Positions 33,098 to 43,300 of a stretch of 64,000 nucleotides of DNA are shown here, in pieces. Below the pieces are notes generated by a model that worked only from the letters and a program-made list of their open reading frames with translations, did no database searches and was not told where the DNA came from. Position 1 is the first letter of the stretch. Every line of letters begins with the position of its first letter. The translations under genes and the position numbers were made by a program. Source of the DNA: Pigmentiphaga sp. H8 (lineage in GTDB: Bacteria; Pseudomonadota; Gammaproteobacteria; Burkholderiales; Burkholderiaceae_B); assembly GCF_003854895.1 (NCBI RefSeq), contig NZ_CP033966.1, forward strand, positions 1,426,001 through 1,490,000, given 5' to 3'.

Positions 33098-34471
33098 ATG
33101 AACCGAAACGCCCCTAGCCGGCCCGTTCCGCGCGCCCAGGATCTTGCCGCCCGAGCCCTGCTCACGCTGGAAAGATTCCTTCACATCGAAGCCGTCAGCG
33201 GCATCGTGCTGCTGGCCGCCGCCGCCATCGCCCTGGTCTGGGCCAATTCCCCCTACGCTTCCGGCTACCACGCCCTGTGGCATGCGCCGCTGACCTTCGG
33301 CGTGGGCAGCCACGTCGTCTCGCAGTCCCTGCATTTCTGGATCAACGACGCACTGATGACGGTGTTCTTTCTCGTGGTCGGGATGGAGATACGGCGCGAG
33401 ATCCACGAAGGCGCGCTGGCCAGCCTGGCCCAGGCGGCGCTGCCGCTGGCGGCCGCGCTGGGCGGCGTGGCGGTGCCGGCGCTGATCTATCTCGCGTTCA
33501 ACGGCCAGGCACCGCAAAGCCAGGGCTGGGCCGTGCCGACCGCCACCGACATCGCGTTCGCGGTCGGCGTGCTGGCGCTGCTGGGCCGGTCCATTCCGGG
33601 CAGCGTGCGCATCTTCCTGCTGGCCCTGGCGATCATCGACGACATCGTCGCCGTGCTGATCATCGCGATGTTCTATTCCGGCGGACTGGACTACTCCGGC
33701 TTGCTGGTGGCCGCCGTAGGCATCGTGATGGTGCTGGCCCTGCAGCGGATGGGGGTGGGGACCGCCTACGCCTACGTGCTGCCAGGCGCGGTGCTGTGGA
33801 TCGGCCTGTTGCAGACGGGCGCGCATCCCACGCTGGCGGGCGTCGTGCTGGGCCTGATGACCCCGGTGCTGCCCGCGCCGCGCCACGAGCATCCGCGGGA
33901 CATCGTGCGCCGTGCCGCGGATTTCCTGGTGCGCGCGGGGTCGTCCGACACGGACGGCACGGCGGAGCAGGCGCGGCGGCTGCGATGGGCGCAGCGCGAA
34001 CTGCTGGCGCCCGTGACGCGCGTGCAGATGGCCCTGCATCCGTGGGTGGCCTATGTCGTCATGCCGCTGTTCGCCCTGGCCAATGCCGGCGTCACGCTGG
34101 ACGGCGTCGACCTGTCGGCGTCCTCGTCGCAGGCCGTCATGCTGGGCGTGGTGGCGGCGTTGGTGATAGGCAAGCCGCTGGGCGTGATCGCGGCCAGCTG
34201 GATCGCCGTCCGGCTGGGATGGTGCCGGCTGCCGCCCGGCGCCACGTGGAGCGGGGTCGCGCTGGTGGGATTGCTGGCGGGCATAGGCTTCACCATGTCC
34301 ATCTTCATCGCCAACCTGGCGTTCGGCGACGAGAACCTGCTGGGAGCGGCGAAGCTGGGCGTGCTGACGGCATCGGCGGTGGCGGCCACGGCGGGGCTGG
34401 CGTGGGGCGCGATGCTGGCGGCCAGGCAGCGGCGCAAGGCGGAGCCGGCGCGGGAGGCGGGCGCCTCTTGA
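33098..34471 (+). CDS. nhaA: Na+/H+ antiporter NhaA
   Basis: A 457-residue, roughly twelve-helix antiporter. All NhaA landmarks are present: FWINDALMTVFFLVVGMEIRR, the TATDIAFAVGVLALLG unwound helix region, the paired ion-binding aspartates in LAIIDDIVAVLIIAMFYS (equivalent to D163/D164 of the E. coli protein) and GIGFTMSIFIANLAF near the end. It exchanges internal Na+ or Li+ for protons and supports growth in salt or at alkaline pH. The long central loop (about residues 255-295) is charged. The ATG at 33098 was chosen because the NhaA N-terminus begins near it; the upstream open frame is antisense to the dehydrogenase gene. No nhaR is adjacent. Confidence 0.96.
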   Translation: MNRNAPSRPVPRAQDLAARALLTLERFLHIEAVSGIVLLAAAAIALVWANSPYASGYHALWHAPLTFGVGSHVVSQSLHFWINDALMTVFFLVVGMEIRREIHEGALASLAQAALPLAAALGGVAVPALIYLAFNGQAPQSQGWAVPTATDIAFAVGVLALLGRSIPGSVRIFLLALAIIDDIVAVLIIAMFYSGGLDYSGLLVAAVGIVMVLALQRMGVGTAYAYVLPGAVLWIGLLQTGAHPTLAGVVLGLMTPVLPAPRHEHPRDIVRRAADFLVRAGSSDTDGTAEQARRLRWAQRELLAPVTRVQMALHPWVAYVVMPLFALANAGVTLDGVDLSASSSQAVMLGVVAALVIGKPLGVIAASWIAVRLGWCRLPPGATWSGVALVGLLAGIGFTMSIFIANLAFGDENLLGAAKLGVLTASAVAATAGLAWGAMLAARQRRKAEPAREAGAS

Positions 34472-34484
34472 GGCCGGCGGGGCG

Positions 34485-36449
34485 TCAGGTTTCGAAATCC
34501 ACCAGTTCGTCGCCGTCGTTCACCGTATCGCCGACCGCGAAGCGGAAGGCCTTCACCCGCCCGTCGGCGGGGGCGCCGATGGTGTGTTCCATCTTCATCG
34601 CCTCCAGCACCAGCAGCGGCGCGCCGGCGGCCACCCGCGCGCCGGGCGCGACCAGATGGGCGGCGATCCGGCCCGGCATGGGCGCGGCCAGGCCGGTACC
34701 GGCGTCCGTGCCTTGTTCCCAGGCCAGCAGCGGATCGACCAGCACGAGCGTCCAGGTTCCGTCTTCGCCATACACGATGCGGCGGGCGCCGTCCCGATAG
34801 ACGTCCGCGCGCAGGGTGCGATCGGGCAGCACCGCTTCCAGCCGGGGAGCTTCGCCCCACAGGTCCACGAATACGGCCGAGCCGTCCAGCACGACAGTCA
34901 TGCCCCGGGGCGCAGGCGTGACCGCGACCTCGCGGCGATGGTCGCCGCACGCGAACAGGAACACCGTGGCGGCGTCCGCGTTCAGGCGCCAGCCGTCCGC
35001 GCGCCATGGCGAACCGGCCGGCCCCGTTGCGGCGACATGCCGCATCTCCGCCAGCGCGGCCAGCAGCCATGCCTCGCGCGGCGGCGCGGTGTCAGGCGCG
35101 AACAGGTTGTCGTGCTCGCGTTCGATCAGGCCGGTGTCGAGGTCCGCCCGGTCGAACGAGGGGGAGGCGACCAGCCGCGACAGGAAGGCGAGGTTGGTGG
35201 GCAGGCCCACGACGCGGCAGGCGGACAGGGCCTGCCGCATGCGGGCCAGGGCTTCGCTCCGGTCGGAGCCGTGGACGACGAGCTTGGCGATCATGGGATC
35301 GTAGTGGGGCGTGATGGTGTCGCCCTCGTCGACGCCCGCGTCCAGGCGCAGCCAGGGAGCGGCGGCAGGCGGCACGAAGCGTTGCAGCCGGCCTGCCGCG
35401 GGCAGGAAGCCCTGCGCGGGATCCTCGGCGTACAGGCGGGCCTCCAGCGCATGGCCGGACGGGGCCGGCGGCCGGCGGTCCAGCGGCAGCGGTTCGCCGC
35501 TCGCCACGCGCAACTGCCATTCGACCAGATCGAGTCCCGTGATCATTTCGGTGACCGGATGCTCGACCTGCAGCCGCGTGTTCATCTCCATGAAATAGAA
35601 GCCGCCGTCCGGATCGACGATGAACTCCACCGTGCCGGCGCCCACGTAGCCCACGGCGCGCGCGGCATCGATGGCGGCCCGGCCCATGGCCTCGCGCCGC
35701 CCGGCGCTCATGCCCGGCGCCGGCGCTTCTTCCAGTACCTTCTGGTGGCGGCGCTGGACCGAGCAGTCGCGCTCGAACAGATGGACCATGTTGCCGTGGC
35801 TGTCGCCGAAGACCTGCATCTCGATGTGGCGCGGGCGCAGGACGTAGCGTTCGACCAGCATGCGATCGTCGCCGAAGGCTCCCGCGGCTTCGCGCTTGCA
35901 GGCGGCCAGCGCCGCATCGAAGTCCTCGGCGCGGTCCACGCGGCGCATGCCCTTGCCGCCGCCGCCCGCGCTGGCCTTGATCAGCACCGGATAGCCGATG
36001 CGGGCCGCTTCGCGGGCCAGCAGCGCGGGATCCTGGTCGTCGCCGTGATAGCCCGGAGTAAGCGGCACGCCCGCGCTTTCCATCAGGGCCTTGGCGGCGG
36101 ACTTGGAACCCATCGCGCGGATCGCGCCGGCCGGCGGTCCGATGAAGACCAGGCCCGCGCGTTCGCAGGCCTCGGCGAAGGCCGCGTTCTCGGACAGGAA
36201 GCCGTAGCCCGGATGGACCGCCTGCGCGCTGCTGGCCAGGGCGGCCTCGACCAGTGCATCCGCGCGCAGGTAGGAGTCCCGCGCCGGGGCGGGGCCGATG
36301 CGCCGGGCCGCGTCGGCCTGCCGGACATGCCGCGCGCCGGCGTCGGCGTCCGAATACACCGCCACGGTCGCCACGCCCATCCGCCGGGCCGTGGCCATGA
36401 TGCGGCAGGCGATTTCTCCGCGATTGGCGATCAGGATCTTGTCGAACAC
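34485..36449 (-). CDS. mccA: Methylcrotonyl-CoA carboxylase biotin-carboxylase/BCCP subunit
   Basis: A 654-residue subunit with an N-terminal biotin carboxylase domain (KILIANRGEIACRI, HPGYGFLSENA, the Gly-rich ATP loop SAGGGGKGMR, EMNTRLQVEHPVTEMITG) and a C-terminal biotinyl domain with LEAMKMEHTI, whose Lys carries biotin. It carboxylates biotin with ATP and bicarbonate; MccB then moves the carboxyl to 3-methylcrotonyl-CoA in leucine breakdown. Length and gene context (after ivd and mccB) favour MCC over acetyl- or propionyl-CoA carboxylase. It starts 22 bases after mccB ends. The stop lies 13 bases from that of convergent nhaA. Confidence 0.93.
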   Translation of the reverse strand: MFDKILIANRGEIACRIMATARRMGVATVAVYSDADAGARHVRQADAARRIGPAPARDSYLRADALVEAALASSAQAVHPGYGFLSENAAFAEACERAGLVFIGPPAGAIRAMGSKSAAKALMESAGVPLTPGYHGDDQDPALLAREAARIGYPVLIKASAGGGGKGMRRVDRAEDFDAALAACKREAAGAFGDDRMLVERYVLRPRHIEMQVFGDSHGNMVHLFERDCSVQRRHQKVLEEAPAPGMSAGRREAMGRAAIDAARAVGYVGAGTVEFIVDPDGGFYFMEMNTRLQVEHPVTEMITGLDLVEWQLRVASGEPLPLDRRPPAPSGHALEARLYAEDPAQGFLPAAGRLQRFVPPAAAPWLRLDAGVDEGDTITPHYDPMIAKLVVHGSDRSEALARMRQALSACRVVGLPTNLAFLSRLVASPSFDRADLDTGLIEREHDNLFAPDTAPPREAWLLAALAEMRHVAATGPAGSPWRADGWRLNADAATVFLFACGDHRREVAVTPAPRGMTVVLDGSAVFVDLWGEAPRLEAVLPDRTLRADVYRDGARRIVYGEDGTWTLVLVDPLLAWEQGTDAGTGLAAPMPGRIAAHLVAPGARVAAGAPLLVLEAMKMEHTIGAPADGRVKAFRFAVGDTVNDGDELVDFET

Positions 36450-36471
36450 GATGGGCTTTCCTTCAGGGGCG

Positions 36472-38073
<1,602 letters not shown>

Positions 38074-38096
38074 GGCCTGGCTCCTGGGCGAAGGGG

Positions 38097-39272
38097 TCAG
38101 CGGGTTTCGGAGAAGAGTTCCCTGCCTATCAGCATGCGCCGGATCTCGCTGGTGCCCGCGCCGATCTCGTACAGCTTGGCGTCGCGCCACAGGCGACCCG
38201 TCGGATAGTCGTTGACGTAGCCGTTGCCCCCCAGCGCCTGGATGGCTTCCCCGGCCATCCAGGTGGCCTTCTCGGCGGCGTACAGGATGGCGCCCGCGGC
38301 ATCCTTGCGCAGCGAGCGGTCGTGGCCGGGTTTGTCGCAGCTGCGTGCCACCGCGTAGACGTACGCCCGGCAGGCCTGCCAGGTGGTGTACATGTCGGCC
38401 AGTTTCCCCTGCATCAGCTGGAACTCGCCCACGCTCTGTCCGAACTGCTTGCGTTCGTGCACGTAGGGCATCACGACGTCCATGCAGGCCGCCATGATGC
38501 CCAGAGGCCCGCCGGCGAGCACCGCGCGCTCGTAGTCCAGGCCGCTCATCAGCACGCCCACGCCGTTGCCGAGGCCGCCCAGCACGTTGTCTTCCGGGAC
38601 CTCGCAATCGTCGAAGAACAAGGGATAGGTGTTGGAGCCGCGCATGCCGAGCTTGTCGAGCTTTTCACCGAAGGCCAGTCCGGGGAAGCCTTTCTCGACG
38701 ATGAAGGCGGTGATGCCGCGCGGCCCGGCGTCGGGATCGGTCTTGGCGTACACGATCAGGGTGTCGGCGTCGCCGCCGTTGGTGATCCACATCTTCGAGC
38801 CGTTCAGCACGAAGCGCCCGTCCTTGCGCGTGGCCCGCAGCCGCATGGACACCACGTCCGAGCCGGATGTGGTCTCGCTCATCGCCAGCGCACCCACGTG
38901 ATCCCCGGCAACCAGCGGCGGCAGGTGGCGTGCCTTCTGCCCGGGCGTGCCGTGCCGGTGCAACTGGTTGATGCACAGGTTGGAATGGGCTCCGTAGGAC
39001 AGGCCCACCGCCGCCGACGCTCGCGACAGCTCTTCCATGGTCACCACGTGCGCGAGATAGCCCAGCGCGATGCCGCCGTAGTCGTCGCCCACCGTCATGC
39101 CGTGCAGCCCGAGATCGCCCATTTTCTTCCACAGGTCGCGGGGGAAGGTGTTGTTCTTGTCGATGGCCGCGGCGCGCGGCTCGATCTCGTTGGCGGCGAA
39201 GCTGCGGACGACCTCGCGCAGCATCTCGATGGTGTCGTTCACGCCGAAATCCAGGGAAGGCAGCGGGATCAT
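38097..39272 (-). CDS. ivd: Isovaleryl-CoA dehydrogenase
   Basis: A 391-residue acyl-CoA dehydrogenase. The FAD-binding ALAMSETTSGSDVVSMRLRA and WITNGGDADTLIVYAKTD are present, and the catalytic glutamate lies in SGLDYERAVLAGGPLGIM, the position used by isovaleryl-CoA dehydrogenases (Glu254 in human IVD), not near the C-terminus as in straight-chain enzymes. It oxidises isovaleryl-CoA to 3-methylcrotonyl-CoA with electrons to ETF. GGAGA precedes the ATG. It lies between the fused ferredoxin oxidoreductase gene and mccB, so the unit covers three successive leucine steps. Confidence 0.95.
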   Translation of the reverse strand: MIPLPSLDFGVNDTIEMLREVVRSFAANEIEPRAAAIDKNNTFPRDLWKKMGDLGLHGMTVGDDYGGIALGYLAHVVTMEELSRASAAVGLSYGAHSNLCINQLHRHGTPGQKARHLPPLVAGDHVGALAMSETTSGSDVVSMRLRATRKDGRFVLNGSKMWITNGGDADTLIVYAKTDPDAGPRGITAFIVEKGFPGLAFGEKLDKLGMRGSNTYPLFFDDCEVPEDNVLGGLGNGVGVLMSGLDYERAVLAGGPLGIMAACMDVVMPYVHERKQFGQSVGEFQLMQGKLADMYTTWQACRAYVYAVARSCDKPGHDRSLRKDAAGAILYAAEKATWMAGEAIQALGGNGYVNDYPTGRLWRDAKLYEIGAGTSEIRRMLIGRELFSETR

Positions 39273-39313
39273 GGAGGTTCTCCGATTCTTGTCTTGCTGC
39301 GGAAAGAAAGACG

Positions 39314-42300
39314 TCAGGCCACGGCGTGAGGGGCCTGGCGGTCCTGCGGCGAGGCCGAGCCAGGGGACTCGGCGTACTGCGCCAGCAGGCGCTCCTGCTT
39401 GATGCGGGCGAGGCGTGCGTTTTCCTCCTTGACGTGTCCGAAGCCGCGCACTTCCTGGGGCAGCCTGGCCAGTTCCAGCGCCAGGGGCAGGCGTTCGGGG
39501 GTAAGCGTGGCGACGATCCGGCGCATCAACGCCTCGTAGCCGCCGATCGCCGCGCGTTCGGCGCGCCGCTCGGCCAGGTAGCCGAACGGATCGAACGGTG
39601 TGCCGCGCAGCCCGCGGGCCCGTGCCAGCCATTTGTAGGCGGTCAGCATCCATGGGCCGTAGGCCTGCTTCACCAGGTGGCCGTGAGCGTCGCGGCGCGC
39701 GAACAGCGGCGGCGCCAGGTGGAAGCGCAGGCGGTAGTCGCCTTCGAACTGGCGCGCGACGCGCTCGGCGAAGCCGGTCTCGACGAACAGCCGGGCAACC
39801 TCGTATTCGTCCTTGTAGGCCATGAGCTTGTAGAGGCTGGCCGCGACCGTGCGCGCCAGCCGGTTGCCGGCGACCCGTTCCTCTTCCAGGGCGGCGATCT
39901 CGCGCACGAAGGTCTCGTAGCGGGCCGCATAGGCGGCGTTCTGGTAGCGGGCGAGCCGCTGCGTGCGGTCGGCCAGCAGCGCATCCAGCGAGTACGGGCG
40001 CGGCGGCATCATCACCACGGTGCCGGGCCGCTTGAGCCCGGCGGCGACGCTGGCCGCCGGCAGGTCCAGCGCGGCCAGCCGGCCCCAGGCGAACGCGGCC
40101 TTGTTCATTTCCACGGCCGCGGCGTTCAGTTCGATCGCCCGCATCAGCGAGTCCTCGCGCAAGGGGATCCAGCCTTTCTGCCACGCGTAGCCCAGCATGA
40201 AGACATTGGTGGCGATCGCGTCGCCCAGGAGGCCGGTGGCGATCTCGGTGGCGTCCACCGCCTCGGTCTGCCAGGCCGCCTCGCGCACGCGTTGCAGCAT
40301 GGCCTCGGGCGAGGCATGCCAGTCGGGGTCCTGGGTGAAGGCGCCGGTGGGCGACACGTCCAGGTTCAGCGCCGCGCGGGTGCGCGTCGTCGCCATCATG
40401 TCGATGGCATCCTGGCCGCAGGCCACCATCAGGTCGCAGCCCAGCACGACGTCGGCCTGGCTGGAAGGAACCCGGGTGGCGTGCAGGGCGGCGGGGGTGG
40501 CGGCCAGCCGCACGTGCGACATCACCGCGCCGCCTTTCTGCGCCAGTCCGGCCATGTCCAGCACGATGACGCCCTTGCCTTCGAGGTGGGCGGCGATGCC
40601 CATCAGCGCGCCTATCGTGACCACGCCCGTGCCGCCCACGCCGGTCACGACGATGTTCCAGGCCTGCTCCAGGCCGGGCAGGACCGGCGCCGGCAGATCC
40701 TGTGGCGGCGTCACCTGCCGCGCCGCCGGCTTGCGCAGCGCGCCGCCTTCGACCGTGACGAAGCTGGGGCAGAACCCCTTCACGCACGAGAAATCCTTGT
40801 TGCACGAGCTCTGGTCGATGGTGCGCTTGCGGCCCAGCGGGGTCTCCAGCGGCAGGATGGACACGCAGTTCGACTGCACGCCGCAATCGCCGCATCCCTC
40901 GCAGACTTCCTCGTTGATGAGCACGCGGCGGGCCGGGTCGGCCAGCTTGCCGCGTTTGCGGCGGCGGCGTTTCTCGGCGGCGCAGGTCTGCACGTAGACG
41001 ATGACCGACACGCCGGGTAGCTCGCGCAGTTCGCGCTGGATGTCGTCCATGCGGTCGCGGTGGCTGATGGCTATGCCCGCAGGCAGCCCGGGAAGCTCGC
41101 GCAGCGCATCGGGCTCGTCGCTCACGAGGTGGATGTGGGGCACGCCCTCGGCCACCATCTGCTGCAGGATCTGCGGCACCGTGGGCGCGCCCTCGACCGG
41201 CTGCCCACCGGTCATGGCGACCGCGTCGTTGACGAGGATCTTGTAGGTGATGTTCACGCCCGCCGCCAGGGCGGCGCGGATGGCCAGGGATCCGGAGTGC
41301 GTATAGGTGCCGTCGCCGAGGTTGGCGAAGATGTGGGGCGTGTCGGTGAAGAAGGCCTGGCCTATCCAGGTCGCGCCTTCGCCGCCCATCTGCGTGAAGG
41401 TCTCGGTATGGCGGTTCATCCACTGTGCCATGTAGTGGCAGCCTATGCCGGCCACCGCGCGCGAGCCCTCGGGCACCTTGGTGGACGTGTTGTGGGGGCA
41501 GCCCGAACAGAAGTAGGGCAGGCGTTGCGGGGCGCCGGGCGCCGCGCGGGTGTAGCCCTCGGGCGGCTTGCGCGCGGCAAGGTAGGGCAAGGCGCGCGCG
41601 TCCAGGGCGTCGCTACCGATCACCTTGGCGATGCGCGAGGCGATCACGCCGGCGATGGCGGCCGGCGTCAGCTCGCCATTGGGCGACAAGAGGATGCCGT
41701 CGTGCGGCACGTGCACCCATTCGCCGGTCTCGTCGTACTTGCCGACCACGCGCGGCCGCGCGGAAATGGATGCGTTGTAGAGATGTTCCTTGATCTGGTA
41801 TTCGATGATCTGGCGTTTTTCCTCGACCACCAGGATCTCGTCCAGGCCTTCGGCGAATTCGCAGATGCACTCGGGTTCCAGCGGCCAGGACACGCCTATT
41901 TTCAGCAGCCGCAGCCCCATGGCGCGGGCGGCCGTCTCGTCGACGCCCATCATGGCCAGGGCCTCGCGCACGTCCAGGTAGCTCTTGCCGGTGGTGACGA
42001 TGCCCAGCCTGGCACGCGGCACGTGCCAGTCCTGCCGGTTCAGGCCGTTCTGCCGCACGTATTCCAGCAGCGCGTACAGGCGTTCGCGCTGCAGGCGGTT
42101 TTCCTGCTCCAGCGGCGGGTCCGGCCAGCGGATATGGAAGCCGCCTTCCGGAATGGGATAGGTATCGGGCACGCGGATGTTCACCGCCATGGGATCGATG
42201 TCCATGGAGGTGGACGACTCCACCGTGTCGCTGACGACTTTCAGGCCCACCCAGCATCCGGAATAGCGCGACATCGCATAGCCGTGCAGGCCGAACTCGA

Positions 42301-42850
42301 TCAGCTCGCGCACGCCGGCCGGGTTCAGGACCGGGATCATGGCCGCGATGAACGCGTGTTCGCTCTGGTGGGGCAGGGTGGACGACTTGCAGGCGTGGTC
42401 GTCGCCGGCCACCAGCACCACGCCGCCATGGCGTGAACAACCGGCGATGTTGCCGTGCTTGAAGACGTCGCCGCAGCGGTCCACGCCGGGGCCCTTGCCG
42501 TACCACAGCGCATACACGCCGTCGGTGGTGGCGCGGGCGTCCAGGCTGACCATCTGCGTACCCCAGACCGCGGTGGCCGCCAGTTCCTCGTTCAGTCCCG
42601 GCACGAACTTGATGCGGTGGGCCTCCAGGTGCCGGGCGGCCTTCCACATCTCCAGGTCCACCGATCCGAGTGGCGATCCCCGGTAGCCCGAGACGAAGCC
42701 CGCAGTGTTCAGTCCGGCAGCTTCATCGCGCTGCTTCTGCGCCAGCATCAGGCGCACCAGCGCCTGCGTGCCGGTCATGTAGACGCGGCCGCGCGGCCGT
42801 GTGTATTTGTCGTCCAGGGTCAGGACGGTCTCGACGGGTTGTGCGCTCAT
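39314..42850 (-). CDS. Fused 2-oxoacid:ferredoxin oxidoreductase (indolepyruvate-type)
   Basis: A 1178-residue single chain that fuses the parts of indolepyruvate:ferredoxin oxidoreductases. From the N-terminus: a TPP-dependent region with GYRGSPLGSVDLEMW, a TPP/Mg2+ site (GDGTYTHSGSLAIRAALAAG..N), a ferredoxin-like cluster site CEGCGDCGVQSNC, and an IorB-like domain opening VVTGVGGTGVVTIGALMG. These enzymes decarboxylate 2-oxoacids oxidatively to acyl-CoA, passing electrons to ferredoxin. Annotators usually say indolepyruvate, but here it lies 41 bases upstream of ivd and mccBA. The likelier substrate is 2-oxoisocaproate from leucine, giving isovaleryl-CoA directly. The ATG at 42850 precedes the first conserved residues and has a weak ribosome site. 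No E1/E2/E3 branched-chain dehydrogenase genes are visible in the window. Confidence 0.87.
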   Translation of the reverse strand: MSAQPVETVLTLDDKYTRPRGRVYMTGTQALVRLMLAQKQRDEAAGLNTAGFVSGYRGSPLGSVDLEMWKAARHLEAHRIKFVPGLNEELAATAVWGTQMVSLDARATTDGVYALWYGKGPGVDRCGDVFKHGNIAGCSRHGGVVLVAGDDHACKSSTLPHQSEHAFIAAMIPVLNPAGVRELIEFGLHGYAMSRYSGCWVGLKVVSDTVESSTSMDIDPMAVNIRVPDTYPIPEGGFHIRWPDPPLEQENRLQRERLYALLEYVRQNGLNRQDWHVPRARLGIVTTGKSYLDVREALAMMGVDETAARAMGLRLLKIGVSWPLEPECICEFAEGLDEILVVEEKRQIIEYQIKEHLYNASISARPRVVGKYDETGEWVHVPHDGILLSPNGELTPAAIAGVIASRIAKVIGSDALDARALPYLAARKPPEGYTRAAPGAPQRLPYFCSGCPHNTSTKVPEGSRAVAGIGCHYMAQWMNRHTETFTQMGGEGATWIGQAFFTDTPHIFANLGDGTYTHSGSLAIRAALAAGVNITYKILVNDAVAMTGGQPVEGAPTVPQILQQMVAEGVPHIHLVSDEPDALRELPGLPAGIAISHRDRMDDIQRELRELPGVSVIVYVQTCAAEKRRRRKRGKLADPARRVLINEEVCEGCGDCGVQSNCVSILPLETPLGRKRTIDQSSCNKDFSCVKGFCPSFVTVEGGALRKPAARQVTPPQDLPAPVLPGLEQAWNIVVTGVGGTGVVTIGALMGIAAHLEGKGVIVLDMAGLAQKGGAVMSHVRLAATPAALHATRVPSSQADVVLGCDLMVACGQDAIDMMATTRTRAALNLDVSPTGAFTQDPDWHASPEAMLQRVREAAWQTEAVDATEIATGLLGDAIATNVFMLGYAWQKGWIPLREDSLMRAIELNAAAVEMNKAAFAWGRLAALDLPAASVAAGLKRPGTVVMMPPRPYSLDALLADRTQRLARYQNAAYAARYETFVREIAALEEERVAGNRLARTVAASLYKLMAYKDEYEVARLFVETGFAERVARQFEGDYRLRFHLAPPLFARRDAHGHLVKQAYGPWMLTAYKWLARARGLRGTPFDPFGYLAERRAERAAIGGYEALMRRIVATLTPERLPLALELARLPQEVRGFGHVKEENARLARIKQERLLAQYAESPGSASPQDRQAPHAVA

Positions 42851-43300
42851 GATGCACTCGCAGTCCAGGGTTGGGCGCGCAAGGGGGTAGCGCGGAGCCG
42901 GCCGGCCGCGCGGGGCGGCGGATGGCGTCCGCATGGCGCCTTGAAGGCCCGGTCGGATGGACGGGCCGGGAAACAGCGAAGGGGGTAAGCGGTGGACGGG
43001 GGGAGGAACCAGCGAGGCGGCGCGACCCGAAACATGGTCGCGCGGCCCGGGTGGGCGGGCCTGCAGGAGCATGCGCTGTGCGAGCCTTCGCGTTCATACC
43101 TTCGGTCGGCGCGGCCTGGTGCAGCGGGCCGGCTTTCCTCCTCCTGTGCGGTGCGGGACCGCATGTAGAAGGTGCGTGATGAGCACAACATACCACGCCG
43201 GCAGGGGCTTAAGCTTATTTCTTTTAGTTGTTAAGTGATGCAAAAACATTTAAATACAATATATAGAACCTGCTCGATATCACTCGAGGTTCTGAACACC
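42851..43300. other. 450-base divergent intergenic region
   Basis: The longest gap in the window, between the 2-oxoacid oxidoreductase gene (leftward) and the ABC receptor gene (rightward). Bases up to about 43190 are GC-rich with no convincing ORF on either strand and a small stem TGCGGT/ACCGCA (43147-43152 and 43158-43163). The last 110 bases are AT-rich and carry the receptor promoter. If the oxidoreductase promoter is also in this AT-rich part, its transcript has a leader of around 330 bases. Confidence 0.6.
43231..43260 (+). promoter_or_regulatory. Sigma-70 promoter for the ABC importer operon
   Basis: TTAAGT (43231-43236) and TACAAT (43255-43260) are 18 bases apart in the most AT-rich stretch of the region. 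Transcription would begin near 43267, before the ATG at 43301. This rules out the in-frame start at 43235. An inverted CTCGA-TATCAC-TCGAG lies in the leader (43273-43288). Confidence 0.6.

Noticed and set aside
41060..42436. Large open frame opposite the 2-oxoacid oxidoreductase
   Set aside because: Shadow of a well-supported gene.
42847..43191. 114-residue frame on the minus strand before the oxidoreductase
   Set aside because: Arg/Pro/Ala-rich composition and competing frames look non-coding, and it overlaps the real start.
43235..43300. Upstream start of the ABC receptor
   Set aside because: The added 22 residues lie over the promoter -10 box and spoil the signal peptide.
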